A DNA stretch of 64,000 bases from Paraspadella gotoi (taxonomy: Eukaryota; Chaetognatha). The stretch covers positions 19,085,953 through 19,149,952 of the forward strand of contig CM119270.1 of NCBI GenBank assembly GCA_051294375.1, in the 5' to 3' direction. Below are positions 1-10,064 of this stretch, in pieces. Numbering within the stretch: position 1 is the stretch's first letter; every line of letters starts with the position of its first letter. A program made the translations under genes and the position numbers. A model generated the notes under the pieces. That model worked only from the letters and a program-made list of their open reading frames with translations, did not search any database and was not told the DNA's origin.

Positions 1-305
1 AAGTCTTGTTAAAAGCTTATTTTCACCGATCCCCGAAAACCTCTGGGAGACGATTGAAAAGCGATAACAATCATTAAACAATTAAAAAAAAACGAGGGGG
101 GAAAACAATAGGAAAGTTTTTACGTATTAGATCAATTCGATGAATTTAAATACGAAAAATAGTTTACTTTATTATAATTATTTTCATTAATTTAAATAAA
201 TTCAACAGGTCTCTTGCTCATGTTATTTTACGATGTAATTTATTCTTCGATCAGAAAAAAAAAAGGATAAATTATTCGACAGGCGAAGGAACCAGAGCGC
301 GAGAT

Positions 306-505
306 TCATCCTAATCCCCGGGCGAAGAGGATCGTCAGGGTTAGCCCGAGAAGCTTGATCATCGGCGCCGCCGCGGCCGCCGCCGTCTGGGAAGCTCCGG
401 ACTGGAGGACATCGCACCAAGCATCGTGTAAATCTACACCATCGACCTCAACAAAGCCGCTGCAAGCTGATTTGCAATGCTTGGCGCAAATAGCTTTTTT
501 CGCTC
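306..505 (-). CDS. Last exon of paralogue B: second Cys half and hydrophobic tail
   Basis: It starts after a TAG acceptor in phase 1 and runs to TGA at 306-308. It encodes GAKKAICAKHCKSAC, one further Cys, a run of Ala and a hydrophobic C-terminus. The same KLLGLT..ILFA tail occurs in the paralogue, so selection on the tail is likely. Confidence 0.6.
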
Positions 506-1018
506 CTATGGAGGAAAAAAAAAGTATTTTTTTTTTAATCTTATTGGTTTCGATTTTAATGATAGTTTTCGTCGGATCTGATGACAGCAGACGCAACTCT
601 AACGTACTTTGTCGGTCTGTCGGTCTGCCTACTTAATCTTATCGATAAATTATTTAAAACTGAATATTAAATTACTACGAAACTATTTAAAAAGGATGTT
701 TGTCCAACACAACAACGAATACGACATCAAACGCAAAAAGCCAAGACAGAAGGGTCAACCTGAACTCGCGATGTAGTGACAACATCCATCCGGTTTAAAG
801 TCTTCCCTTTCAAAGTTGCAATCGTTTGTCTTTGTGCACTCGGTGACCCCCGACGGCAAATCAGGAAATAAAAGTTCCTTGTTATTGTTGTTGTTGCTTT
901 TGACATTGTGGTTCATATTGTTGTTGTTCATGTTGTTTATATCTTTGTTGTTCATGTTGTTCATATCTTTGTTGTCAAGTGGGTCGTTTATATTTGACCT
1001 TGAAGGCCAATCCGGGTT
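306..1018 (-). CDS. Cysteine-rich secreted protein, paralogue B (two exons seen; 5' end missing)
   Basis: Two exons are supported, 1018-760 and 505-306, joined by a phase-1 intron that splits a Gly codon. The acceptor before 1018 follows a pyrimidine-rich stretch ending in CAG. The first exon encodes an Asn/Met-rich spacer, then a Cys module with ECTKTNDC and FKPDGCC. The second continues with GAKKAICAKHCKSAC and a final Cys, then an Ala-rich linker and the hydrophobic tail KLLGLTLTILFA. Eight cysteines are shared with the neighbouring paralogue at 3215-4251, as are intron position and phase. A polyadenylation signal (minus-strand AATAAA at 239-244) lies 62 bases past the stop. No signal peptide is in frame: a stop codon precedes the open frame near 1050, so either an upstream exon is missing from this model or the copy is damaged. 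I do not recognise the family. A secreted, possibly GPI-anchored, disulfide-rich role is inferred. Confidence 0.6.
760..1018 (-). CDS. Exon of paralogue B: Asn-rich spacer and first half of Cys module
   Basis: The exon is bounded by a CAG acceptor and a TCAG|GTTGAC donor. It encodes about 86 codons with repeated Asn/Met/Asp motifs, followed by ECTKTNDC and FKPDGCC. It aligns with residues about 98-130 of the neighbouring paralogue. Confidence 0.6.
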
Positions 1019-1365
1019 CTGGTTAAAACACACACGACATATTTCCAACTCGCTCCATTAATATCTAAGCCGTGGAATATAATTAATAAATTGACTACAG
1101 AAGGCTTCATATTATAAAATGAGGTACTATGGCAATAGCCGGGTTGCCTGTGATGCCCATTGGGATGGGGCATCTCACTGTTGGCTTTGGGGGCTTCCGA
1201 CCTTCAGCGACGACCCTAGGACGGTCTCGCTTTGCCAACGCAGAGGGAAGTCGTTAGGACTGTGAATGGAACACAACGCCTGGGATGATGTGTTCCCTCT
1301 CTGAGCGAAGGGATTTTGGCTGAATGATGGTCAACGTGAGGCGGTGTGAATATACCGCCACAGTA

Positions 1366-2146
1366 CCCCTTTTTTGTGACCAGAACACGTTCCGAGAAAA
1401 CTACTGGACCAAATTTATTGAAATTTAGTATGAACGATCCCTATGTGAATACAAATAGAACTATCAAGGCGAATTTCAACATTTGACTCCTGAGCCGAGA
1501 TATGGGGCCATGGAGGAGCAAAAAATGGTCTTAAATTTTTTTTTTGTATTTTTTCATTATTTTTGTTTTGAACAGTTGCATAGACTTTTACTTTTCCACA
1601 AAAAACGTATTTATGACCACAAAAATATTAGTCTACCTTAATTTTCAGTTTGATGAACATCAGCAGTTCAAGTCAGTTTTGGAATAATTTTGGAAAATTG
1701 AAGTAAAATGATGAACCATGCATCTTCTAACTATTCTTAATTATTGATTTTTTTTTTAATTTTAGTTTTTATGATTCTTTCTTTTCGTTGTGTTTTGAAT
1801 TTAGGAAAAAACAGTTTTACTGTGCAACAACGATTTTTATTATTATATAGATCTGTATTAAGAGTCTTCTTTAGCGTTGAAGAAGTTTTAAAATGTTTCT
1901 TTTATATGTTTAAAACGTCAATGCACCTGATGGAACTAAAAAATTTTTAAAAATGAAAAAAAATGTTTAGGTTTTTTTGGCCCCCCCAGCGGTCCACCCC
2001 CAGGGCCCTGTATCTCTTGGAAGGAGTTGAATATTAAAATTCGCATCGATAGTTCCATTTATATCGTCATTAGGACTCTAAATGTATAATTTCATGAATT
2101 TCGAAGGGGTAGTTTGGTAGGAACTATTCTGGTCACAAAAAAGGGA
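1366..2146. mobile_element. Non-autonomous inverted-repeat element, Tc1/mariner-like (781 bp)
   Basis: The ends read CCCCTTTTTTGTGACC and, in reverse complement, TCCCTTTTTTGTGACC. They are flanked by TA dinucleotides at 1364-1365 and 2147-2148. The similarity between the ends continues inward for about 150 bases with indels: both arms share GAACTATC, GCGAATTT and an AGATA...GGGCC block. The middle (about 1540-1980) is A+T-rich and has no transposase. TA target duplication and long imperfect inverted arms fit a MITE mobilised by a Tc1/mariner transposase. Family assignment is inferred. Confidence 0.6.
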
Positions 2147-2437
2147 TACCTCAGATCATAAATTATATATTTTGTCAGGCATTGTTCAGCTTGAATACGA
2201 ACATCAATCCTTAAGTTAGGACCCCGTAGCTCATTGCGTTGCCATCAGCTCAAGACCATTAGATACCCTTAGGTTAATATTATTATTAATTAATGATAAG
2301 AACAGTTAGCGACCAGATTATAAAACTCTTGAGAAAAAGTAATTACTATTATTATTTTTTCATTTAGGTGAGAAGAGAAAAAGATTAAAATACGAATAAG
2401 CGATAAGAGGATGATATGTCCACGTGTTTAAGTTACT

Positions 2438-2671
2438 ATGACCTACTATGACTATGACACCCACGATGACTCGGTCAGATCATTGGAAACTATGTCGAGC
2501 TTTAACATCTTCATATCCACTGTCTTAGTAATCCCGCTGGCGCTGACCCGTGCCCGATGGGTCGCGAGCCTTGGCGGGTTCGCCCTTCCTTGCCCGGACC
2601 AGCGCCGCCGCTGCGGAGGCAGCCGATGCGGCCGACGCAGCCGACGCAACCGACGCAGCCGACGCGATTAA
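2438..2671 (+). CDS. Possible small secreted peptide with a 9-bp coding repeat (uncertain)
   Basis: The open frame holds an internal ATG at about 2494 followed by a signal-peptide-like hydrophobic segment (SFNIFISTVLVIPLAL). After it comes a Cys/Arg-rich tail made by tandem copies of the 9-mer GCCGACGCA. In this frame the repeat gives Arg-rich sequence; the next frame gives an Ala/Asp repeat that runs on into a short Lys-rich amphipathic segment. I cannot tell which frame, if any, is translated. There is no recognised homologue. The G+C-rich patch is sharply different from the A+T-rich flanks. It may be only a minisatellite in a chance frame. Confidence 0.22.
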   Translation: MTYYDYDTHDDSVRSLETMSSFNIFISTVLVIPLALTRARWVASLGGFALPCPDQRRRCGGSRCGRRSRRNRRSRRD

Positions 2672-2826
2672 AAAAATAATCGAAAAAGTATTTAAAATGT
2701 CCATCTTTTATTCATTTCACTGATAAATTGAGAAAAAAATTTAGGTATTTTTAATAATCCTTAGTTGGAAAAGTAAGGAGATTTTGTAAAGCCTACTCAA
2801 AGAACAAAACACAATCGCGCGAATAA

Positions 2827-2830
<4 letters not shown>

Positions 2831-2890
<60 letters not shown>
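2831..2890. repeat. (GA)n microsatellite
   Basis: About 60 bases of uninterrupted GA dinucleotides. It creates spurious Ser-Leu or Arg-Glu reading frames on either strand. Confidence 0.95.
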
Positions 2891-2894
<4 letters not shown>

Positions 2895-3214
2895 AGTCAA
2901 ACCTGCGGAAATCTTACTTTTACTTACCCCAGTAAAACTCAATATGAAGCTTAAGTGTAGCCATCTATTATTTACAGATAACACTCTGGGTTCTCGAAGA
3001 AAAATAACCATTACTAAAAATAGACATCATTTTCCTAGAAAAAAAAATTATTGTATTATTTTATTTCGGTTTATTTCGTAAAAAAAAAAAGAATTTTCGG
3101 CTGAATACCGCGAACAACAAATCAACCGTTTTAAGGGTAATTTGAATTTTTTTTTTTCTTTTCTTAATTTCTAAAGTGAAGGAATCACAATGAATCACAT
3201 TTATCACAATTACA

Positions 3215-3408
3215 TCAACGCCACTTGATCAACCTCCAAGCGAAGAGGATCGACCAGGTTAGCCCGAGCAGCTTGGACGCCTCCACCGCCGCCGACTTCA
3301 AACCACAAACCCCATCGCAGGACATTTCTTTGGCGTAGGCGTCGCCGAGCCATCCGTCGCCAGCGCATCCAGATTTGCATTTGCTGACGCAAATAGACTT
3401 TTTAGCGC
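3215..3408 (-). CDS. Last exon of paralogue A: second Cys half and hydrophobic tail
   Basis: It follows a TCCTCAG acceptor, completes the split Gly codon, and ends at TGA 3215-3217. It encodes five Cys residues and the conserved KLLGLT..ILFA tail. Confidence 0.7.
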
Positions 3409-4003
3409 CTGAGGACGACAACGGTGAACGTTGATCGACAAACTTAAACAATAGAGTCTTCCATTGTTTAAATCAAATTTGTCAGATGTACCCTAGTTAT
3501 TTAATGTTAATAAGATTAAATTTTAGGCTATATTTTTTTCAATAGGAACTGAAATTTTACCGTCATAAACTTAATGTGTTACTAATTTTTTAAACCTGTC
3601 TCTAACCAAAATCTCTAACCCTAACCTAATCCCCAACTTTAAGTATAATCCCTAATCCCTAAACCAAATCCCTAACCTAATCCCTAACCTTAAGGCTAAT
3701 CCCTTATCCCTAACCAAAATCTTCAACCCTATATAACCAATTTTTAAAACCTAATCTCAACTTTTTGACAAAATCTTAAACCTTAAAAAAAATTAACTTT
3801 CAATTTAAAGCTGAAATAGGACGCTTTCGGGGAAACATGCCTTCAATTTTTCTTTTTGACCTGACCAGGCCGTGTACGAACAGCATCCGTCCGGTTTAAA
3901 GTTCGGCTCCTCGTAGTTACAATCCTTGGCCTTCGTGCATTCGTGCGCCCCCGTTGGTAAGTCCATAGCGGTGTCTCCGCTGCCGCCACCGTTGCTGCTG
4001 CTG

Positions 4004-4041
<38 letters not shown>

Positions 4042-4251
4042 CATACCGCCGCCGCCGCCGCCCATACTGTTGCCCATACTGTTGTCCATACCGTTGTTCA
4101 TACTGTTGCCCATACTGTTCTCGCTGCTCATTTTTGAGCTACTCTCCATGTCCGCCTCGCGCCGGCGCCATTTCGAGCCGGACGCGCGACGCCCGAACGA
4201 GGCCGCCGACGATATTAAAATTATCGTTAACAGAACTATCAAATAACTCAT
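3215..4251 (-). CDS. Cysteine-rich secreted protein, paralogue A (complete, two exons, 194 codons)
   Basis: The exons are 4251-3861 and 3408-3215, joined by a phase-1 intron inside a Gly codon. The start is the first ATG and begins a clear signal peptide (SYLIVLLTIILISSAASFG, residues 2-20). Residues about 40-95 are low complexity: Asn/Ser/Met repeats, then poly-Gly. The Cys module spans about 104-164: ECTKAKDC, FKPDGCC, AKKSICVSKCKSGC and SCDGVC, nine Cys in all, eight shared with the paralogue at 306-1018. A small-residue stretch then leads to the tail KLLGLTWSILFAW with a basic end. Signal peptide plus hydrophobic C-terminus suggests a GPI-anchored or membrane-tethered extracellular protein; this is inference. 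Minus-strand AATAAA motifs lie at 3060-3065 and 3070-3075, about 140 bases past the stop. No known family recognised. Confidence 0.7.
3600..3740. repeat. Degenerate telomere-like CCCTAA repeats (intronic)
   Basis: Many units of the type CCCTAA, CCCTAACC and CCCTAATC are visible, with point changes. They lie in the single intron of paralogue A. The metazoan telomere repeat is TTAGGG, so this resembles an old interstitial telomeric tract. Confidence 0.55.
3861..4251 (-). CDS. First coding exon of paralogue A: signal peptide, Gly-rich spacer, first Cys half
   Basis: It runs from the ATG at 4251 to a TCAG|GTCAAA donor. It encodes the signal peptide, a basic/Ser segment, repeats of the type NSMGNSM, a poly-Gly run made of GGC-type codons, and the ECTK...GCC half of the Cys module. 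Confidence 0.7.
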
Positions 4252-4435
4252 GATTCAATTTAAATGATTTTCTTTCTAACTTATTTTAATAATTTCTGGT
4301 AAAAACAAACTAGTTTATTTGAGTTATTTATGATAAAGGGATTAAGTAGAGGCGTTTTGTAGCTGGTGTTGTTTCACTTGCTATTTTCGTGCCCGTTCGT
4401 CGGTAAGACTCTGTCTCTCTCTGTCTGCCCGTCTT

Positions 4436-4470
4436 GTACACTGTACAATGTACACTGTACAATGTACAGT
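4436..4470. repeat. Palindromic TGTACA tandem repeat
   Basis: About two and a half copies of a 14-base unit (ACTGTACAATGTAC) that is itself nearly self-complementary, so it can fold into a hairpin. Confidence 0.7.
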
Positions 4471-4479
4471 CGCCCTCTT

Positions 4480-6220
4480 CGCATAAAAATCGCAGTCACA
4501 TGAACAGAAATCCGTGGCTTTACGAATCTAATTGGCAGATAAACTATGTTCTATGAAACGGTACATAATTGTGTCTTCAGTTTTACCGCTTTTAATCTTT
4601 AATCGCGTTTCCAATAAACTTCTTGTTTGTTTAAGGATTATATCTTTTTCCGCCTTTTGACGTCACGTGTTGGTCTCCTTATCTCGTCCAATCAGAGATC
4701 GAGTTTAGGTTTCCAAACAAAAAAGAAAACAATCACGTCAGGAACAACAACAACAACTACGAAAGCAAATACTACAACAATAACAAGAACAACGACGACA
4801 AGAACAACCTAAAGAACAACAGGATAGATCATTGATTCGTTCGTTCGTTATACAATATACAAACGTAGTTAGATTGTAAGAAAAGTTGGTAATTAATTAG
4901 AGTTAGACGGCGGTCGGTCAGTCGCATCGTTGATTCGTTGGTTCTAGTCACACGGATGCAAATTTTTATTTCGAAGAGAATAAATGTTTGCTCGATGCGG
5001 GTGAAATCGTTCACTGAGAAATCTTTTTTGGAAAAGAGTATTATTAGTTTTTTTTATTTCCTGTTAATTTTGGATAGAGGAAATTCGATCAGAAGTTTTG
5101 ATAATTGATTTACGAAAATACGAAATCTGAAAAAAAAAATTTACTTAAACTTTTCCAGTTGACTTTGGAAATTACCACTAATTTTTAAGTTTAAGTTTAA
5201 GTTATCTTCATATTTCATTCTATAACGAATCACTAAGGGAATAAAAATATTCTATTAAGTACTAAAGCAGTATTAAATACTAACCAGTTGAAAAAAAGAA
5301 TTATATCTCTCGGTTAATCCAATCAAAAGTCGTCAAACAGGAAAAGCGAAATTTCTTACCAATTTTTTTTTTCTTTTTTCATTATTAGTTTTCGATCGTC
5401 GAGTTATTTAATTTGACTTAAGGGGAAAAAAGGATCGAGCCACTGATGTTTATCTCTTTCTTTTATCTTTATTTAAGATGGAAAAAAGGAGAGAGAGAGA
5501 GAGAGAGAGAGAGCAGAGAGAGAGAGAGAGACGAGAGAGAGAGTTGAGAGAGAGGAAATCTTGCCTTTTTGTGTTTCACTGGATTGTCTGGAGGAGCAGA
5601 GAGAGAGAGACGAGAGAGAGAGAGAGCGAAGAAGAGAGAGAGAAGAGAGAAGAGCCAGAGGAAAGAACGAGAGAGAGAAGCGAGAGAGGATAGATTTTTC
5701 CCATTTAATCGCAAAAAAGTAAAATATCGCAGGTCTGTAAAATCCTGAGAATGTTACGCCCGAGAAAAATTGGGATTAAGAAGAACATTTTCTTTCTTTC
5801 TTTAATTCTTTTTCTTCTTCTCTTTGTGGAATAAAGAAAACTTTTTTTTTTTGCTCTTTTTATTTTTTTCTTTTATTATGTTCCGCCCTTTACGCTTTTT
5901 TCTTTCTTGTGCAAGGCTTCTCTAAATGGAAGAAGAAAAAACAGAAAAAAATTTTATGAAAAAAAAGTCGATTTTTTAAATTTTTTTTGTTTTTTAGTTT
6001 CATTTTAAAACCCAGTGTAACACCCAAAATTGGTCCTTTGGGGGGGGACAAACTTTAAAAAACAAAATAAGGGAACAAATAAACGAAAGAAAAAAAAAAC
6101 ATTAGTTTTAAAAAAAATTGCAGAAGAATAAATGCAGCAACCTCTAATTTAGCAAAATAAAGTCTCAGCTGAGCTAAGCTGTAACGAATAGACAGAATTA
6201 ATAATGTCTCACGCAAAAAA

Positions 6221-6253
<33 letters not shown>
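4480..6253. other. Intergenic DNA without a supported gene
   Basis: A+T-rich sequence with homopolymer runs and two (GA)n-type blocks (about 5490-5690 and 6220-6253, the latter ending at a 10-base gap at 6254-6263). The open frames here are Arg/Glu or Ser/Leu translations of the repeats. I see no coding signal. Confidence 0.6.
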
Positions 6254-6914
6254 NNNNNNNNNNTCTCGTCGCACGCGATCGTCCAGAGTCGCGTCACTTC
6301 GGCACGTGACTCTTTTTCAACAGTTTCGTTTTGATTTTTGTTTTTGTTATATTTGTCTGTATTTTTATTTGTATTTTCTGTATTTTTACTTTTATTGTCT
6401 GTATTTGTATTTGTATTGTTTGTATTTGTACATATGTACTTTTCTGTATTTTTCTGCCATTTTATTTTTTAAGCTTTAAATCGAGTCCCGGATGTCATCG
6501 CCTGAAATACTATTTTTTTTTTTCTGACTCTGACTCAACTTTCATTTCATGATAAATTAGTGAATTGTGACTTGGTCAATGGTCACTGGTCAATGGTCAC
6601 TGGTCACTGGTCAGTCATTGTCCTCCTAATCTCTCCTCATTTCACTCCGTGTGGTCGGTCCGTCGGTCCGTCTATTTGTCAGTCTTTGTCTCTTTTATCT
6701 TTTCCTTTTGTCCATCACCTTTTGGTTTTCCAGCGCTTCTTTTCTCCATCAATGTCGTGTCCATCACCCCTTTCTTTTCTCCATCAACGACCCTCTCCCC
6801 TTCCCCTTTTGGGTCAATCGCGGCGTCGTTCCATCGCCTCTTACGTCCCATTAAAGGCGTCGTGGTCAGCGTCGGCGTCGTCGGCGTCCGAACTGTCGCC
6901 GAAAACGCCTCTTT

Positions 6915-7180
6915 CAAATCGTCACGTGACTCAGGAAACGGTTCGCGGTCGGATCACGTGACTTGTTTTTCGTAACGCTGACATCGACGAGACTGCGTCA
7001 CGTCACGTCACGTCACGTCACGTCACGTCACGTCACGTCACGTCACGTCACGTCACGTCACGTCACGCGGACATCGACGAGACTGCGTCACGTCACGAAC
7101 CGTCGCGTCGCCCGCGAATCGCGAGACGTCGCGTCAAGCGTTTTGATCACGTGATCCGCGGTCGTTTATATCACGTGAAC
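6915..7180. promoter_or_regulatory. CACGTG palindrome cluster around a (CGTCA)n array
   Basis: CACGTG occurs at 6923, 6955, 7148 and 7172, mostly within longer palindromes such as TCACGTGA. Between them lies a perfect pentamer array. CACGTG is the E-box core bound by bHLH-zip factors, and TGACG is a CREB/ATF half-site. Regulatory function is inferred; a repeat-driven origin is equally possible. Confidence 0.3.
6996..7067. repeat. (CGTCA)n pentanucleotide microsatellite
   Basis: About 14 perfect tandem copies. The same 15-base flank ACATCGACGAGACTG precedes the array (6981-6995) and recurs after it (7071-7085), so the array and flank appear to have duplicated together. Confidence 0.9.
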
Positions 7181-7466
7181 ATCAAGAGAGCGACCCCTCG
7201 CGGGACTGACCCATGTTCCGCTTTCTCTCTTCTCTCTCTCTCTCTGCTCTCAAGTGCTCATCATATCCTCTGCTCTCTCTCATCTCCTCTCTCCCTCTCT
7301 CTCTCTCTCGTCATTTCTCTCTCTCTCTCTCTCTCTCTCTGACGCTTTCAATGGCGTCAACCCCCCGTCCCATTTTGAGTCAAGAACGTGCGATGCACGA
7401 CTTCCGTTCGCTGACAAACATCAAGAACAACAACAAAAATAACAACAACAACAACATCAATGTCTG

Positions 7467-7656
7467 ATGACGAATTCGCACCCTGGTTCCGGTATGAAAT
7501 CGCACGCACGTGCACTTCATGTCGCGCGCGATGTCGTCGCTCGCGTCTTTACTCTCGTGCATTTACAACAACGACAACGACAACAACAACGACAACTAAG
7601 ACTCTTTGTCCCTCGAAATTCCGCTGCATCGATTTTTATCGATGACCTGCAACGAC

Positions 7657-7695
<39 letters not shown>

Positions 7696-7883
7696 AATTG
7701 ACGACATGGGCGATTCCCAACGACCACGTGACCTTTCGACGGTCGCCTTTGTTCGCGAAAAACTTTCGTACGCCTCGTCTTTGTGCGTACACAGTCGTAA
7801 ACGGTAAAAGTTTAGGATTTGAAAGATCAGGAAGAGAACGTTTCTATAAAATGTTTGTCGTAAAGATTTTACAGAGATTCTGA
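7467..7883 (+). CDS. Open frame with poly-Thr run; probably not a gene
   Basis: 138 codons that are open across (ACA)n/(ACG)n repeats at about 7565-7695, giving Gln- and Thr-rich runs. The last 60 residues are not low complexity but match nothing I recognise. Repeats with few stop codons can explain the open frame. Confidence 0.12.
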
Positions 7884-8074
7884 ACCGAAATTTGACTTTC
7901 GTCGTTAGAGAACAAGTAAATGTATAGATTTAAACCGATAATATTTTTGGGAATATTTAGATTTAGTAATTCCGAGAAATAGTAAATCGAAAACTTGCTT
8001 CTCATCAAACCCGCGATGAAACTGACAAATCCTCGATTTACAAAAATCGCAAAGTACGAATTGGATACGCTCAA

Positions 8075-8234
8075 TGCGAAAGCGAAATCCCGATTTAGCG
8101 AATTCGCAAATGTGAGAATTCGACGCTAAATGCGAAAGCGAAATCGCGATTTAGCGAGTTTCGGTTTCGCGCGACGAAGCGAAAAGAAAAAGTTTCGAGT
8201 TTCGAGTCGAAATCGCGAAGTCACACGAGAAAAG
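8075..8234. repeat. 56-bp tandem repeat running into an assembly gap
   Basis: The block TGCGAAAGCGAAATC.CGAT followed by TTAGCG begins at 8075 and again at 8131, and related GCGAAA motifs continue to the 307-base N run at 8235-8541. The gap is probably a collapsed array of this repeat. Confidence 0.6.
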
Positions 8235-8541
8235 NNNNNNNNNNNNNNNNNNNNNNNNNNNNNNNNNNNNNNNNNNNNNNNNNNNNNNNNNNNNNNNNNN
8301 NNNNNNNNNNNNNNNNNNNNNNNNNNNNNNNNNNNNNNNNNNNNNNNNNNNNNNNNNNNNNNNNNNNNNNNNNNNNNNNNNNNNNNNNNNNNNNNNNNNN
8401 NNNNNNNNNNNNNNNNNNNNNNNNNNNNNNNNNNNNNNNNNNNNNNNNNNNNNNNNNNNNNNNNNNNNNNNNNNNNNNNNNNNNNNNNNNNNNNNNNNNN
8501 NNNNNNNNNNNNNNNNNNNNNNNNNNNNNNNNNNNNNNNNN
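8235..8541. other. Assembly gap (307 N)
   Basis: Run of N. Other gaps lie at 6254-6263, 9312-9336, 16527-16536, 52585-52684, 53678-54068, 54156-54180 and 63624-63633. Most adjoin simple repeats or duplicated blocks. Confidence 1.
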
Positions 8542-8599
8542 GCGCTTCCAACGCGGGACACGAAATCGGCACCAGAGGCGGAGAAGGAAGGAGACACTT

Positions 8600-10032
8600 T
8601 CGGGAGGCGTGACTTGTTATAATACGGAAGGAACGTCCTCACATCCGGGGGATGAAGACGGGGTAACCTCGTAGTCAGGGACACGGACAGTTATTTTTAA
8701 ATGTCGAACGAGTCTTGAAAGAACTGTTTTCTCTTCATTTGAGTTGTCAGAAAACCGATTTAGACTTGACCTGTTGGATCTTTCTTGTGGACTCTTTAGA
8801 CATGTCAAAGTAAACATGTCATGTCAACATGAACATTATTTTATCATTTAACAATTCACCTATCTTGCCTCTGTTCGATCAATTTGACCGAGTGATGGTT
8901 TGTTAAGGCTTCCATCTCCATTGCAAGATGATGACATCGCAGGAGCCTGAGTGCCAGCCTGCCAGGTTTTCAATTCAATGAAGTAGTATAACCTTCTAAT
9001 CTAATTATTTATTTATATATTTATTTAGTTATAACAGATTTCAATTAAACAAAAGGACCACTTCTTTTAGTTTTAAAACATTATTCCTGCGACACCGAAG
9101 TTTAACGAAAATATATGATAGAAATAATAGGGAAACGACCACACGGAGATTCTTTGTTGTCTTTGTCTGCAGTGAATACAGTTGATTCCGATCGATCCAA
9201 TAGAGAACAAGAGCCTAATCGCTCTGCCCTTTCTACTGTATCACGTCTCTTGGTTTACGCGGAAGATTGATCGATGACTATGAATCATGAGGTCTCTCTC
9301 TCTCTCTCTCTNNNNNNNNNNNNNNNNNNNNNNNNNACCCAGCACATTCGCTTTCCCAATTTCGACTCTCCCTTCCCTCTTTCCCTCCCCTATTCCTAAA
9401 CCTCCCCTACCGCAACGGCCTTCCCCCACCGCCCGCCCCCACGCAAATTCCCACCACCCCCTTCTCTTTCCCATATTACATCCTTCATACACTCATCCAC
9501 CGGTTTCCATCTCTTTCAATCTTACCCATCGAAGGCGCCGATCTCCCATTGTTTTTCGTACAGAGGATGATTTGTCGCCAAATCGCGTTCTTTTTTTATT
9601 TCTTCTTTCTCTCTCTACTCCTCTCTCTCTCTCTCTCTCTCCTTCTCATCTCTCTTCTCTCTTCTCTCTCTCTCTCTCTCCTCTCTGCTCTCCTTCCGTC
9701 CCTCTTTCTCACTTATTGTTTCATTTTTATCGTCATTTAGCTCTGCAGATCGCCTGCCTTAGTGTCGCCATGATGCGCAAATCTCAATCTCGAAACCCAT
9801 TTGCATGAACTGAAAATTTTAATTTACGTTACATTTACATTTTTAATAATAATTCTTATTTCCTCCCCTCTGGTTTTATTCCCCAGCAACCAATATTCTA
9901 TATACAACAACAACAGAAATAACAACAACAACAACTAAAACAACAGAACAGAAGGGAAAAAACGAAATAAATCGGAAAGGCAAACAACGAGGACGCGATT
10001 CCATTAGAGGACCCAAAACGGATCGATATAAC

Positions 10033-10064
<32 letters not shown>

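Noticed and set aside
7460-7883. Thr/Gln-rich open frame as a mucin-like gene
   Set aside because: The runs are trinucleotide microsatellite; there is no signal peptide or splice context.
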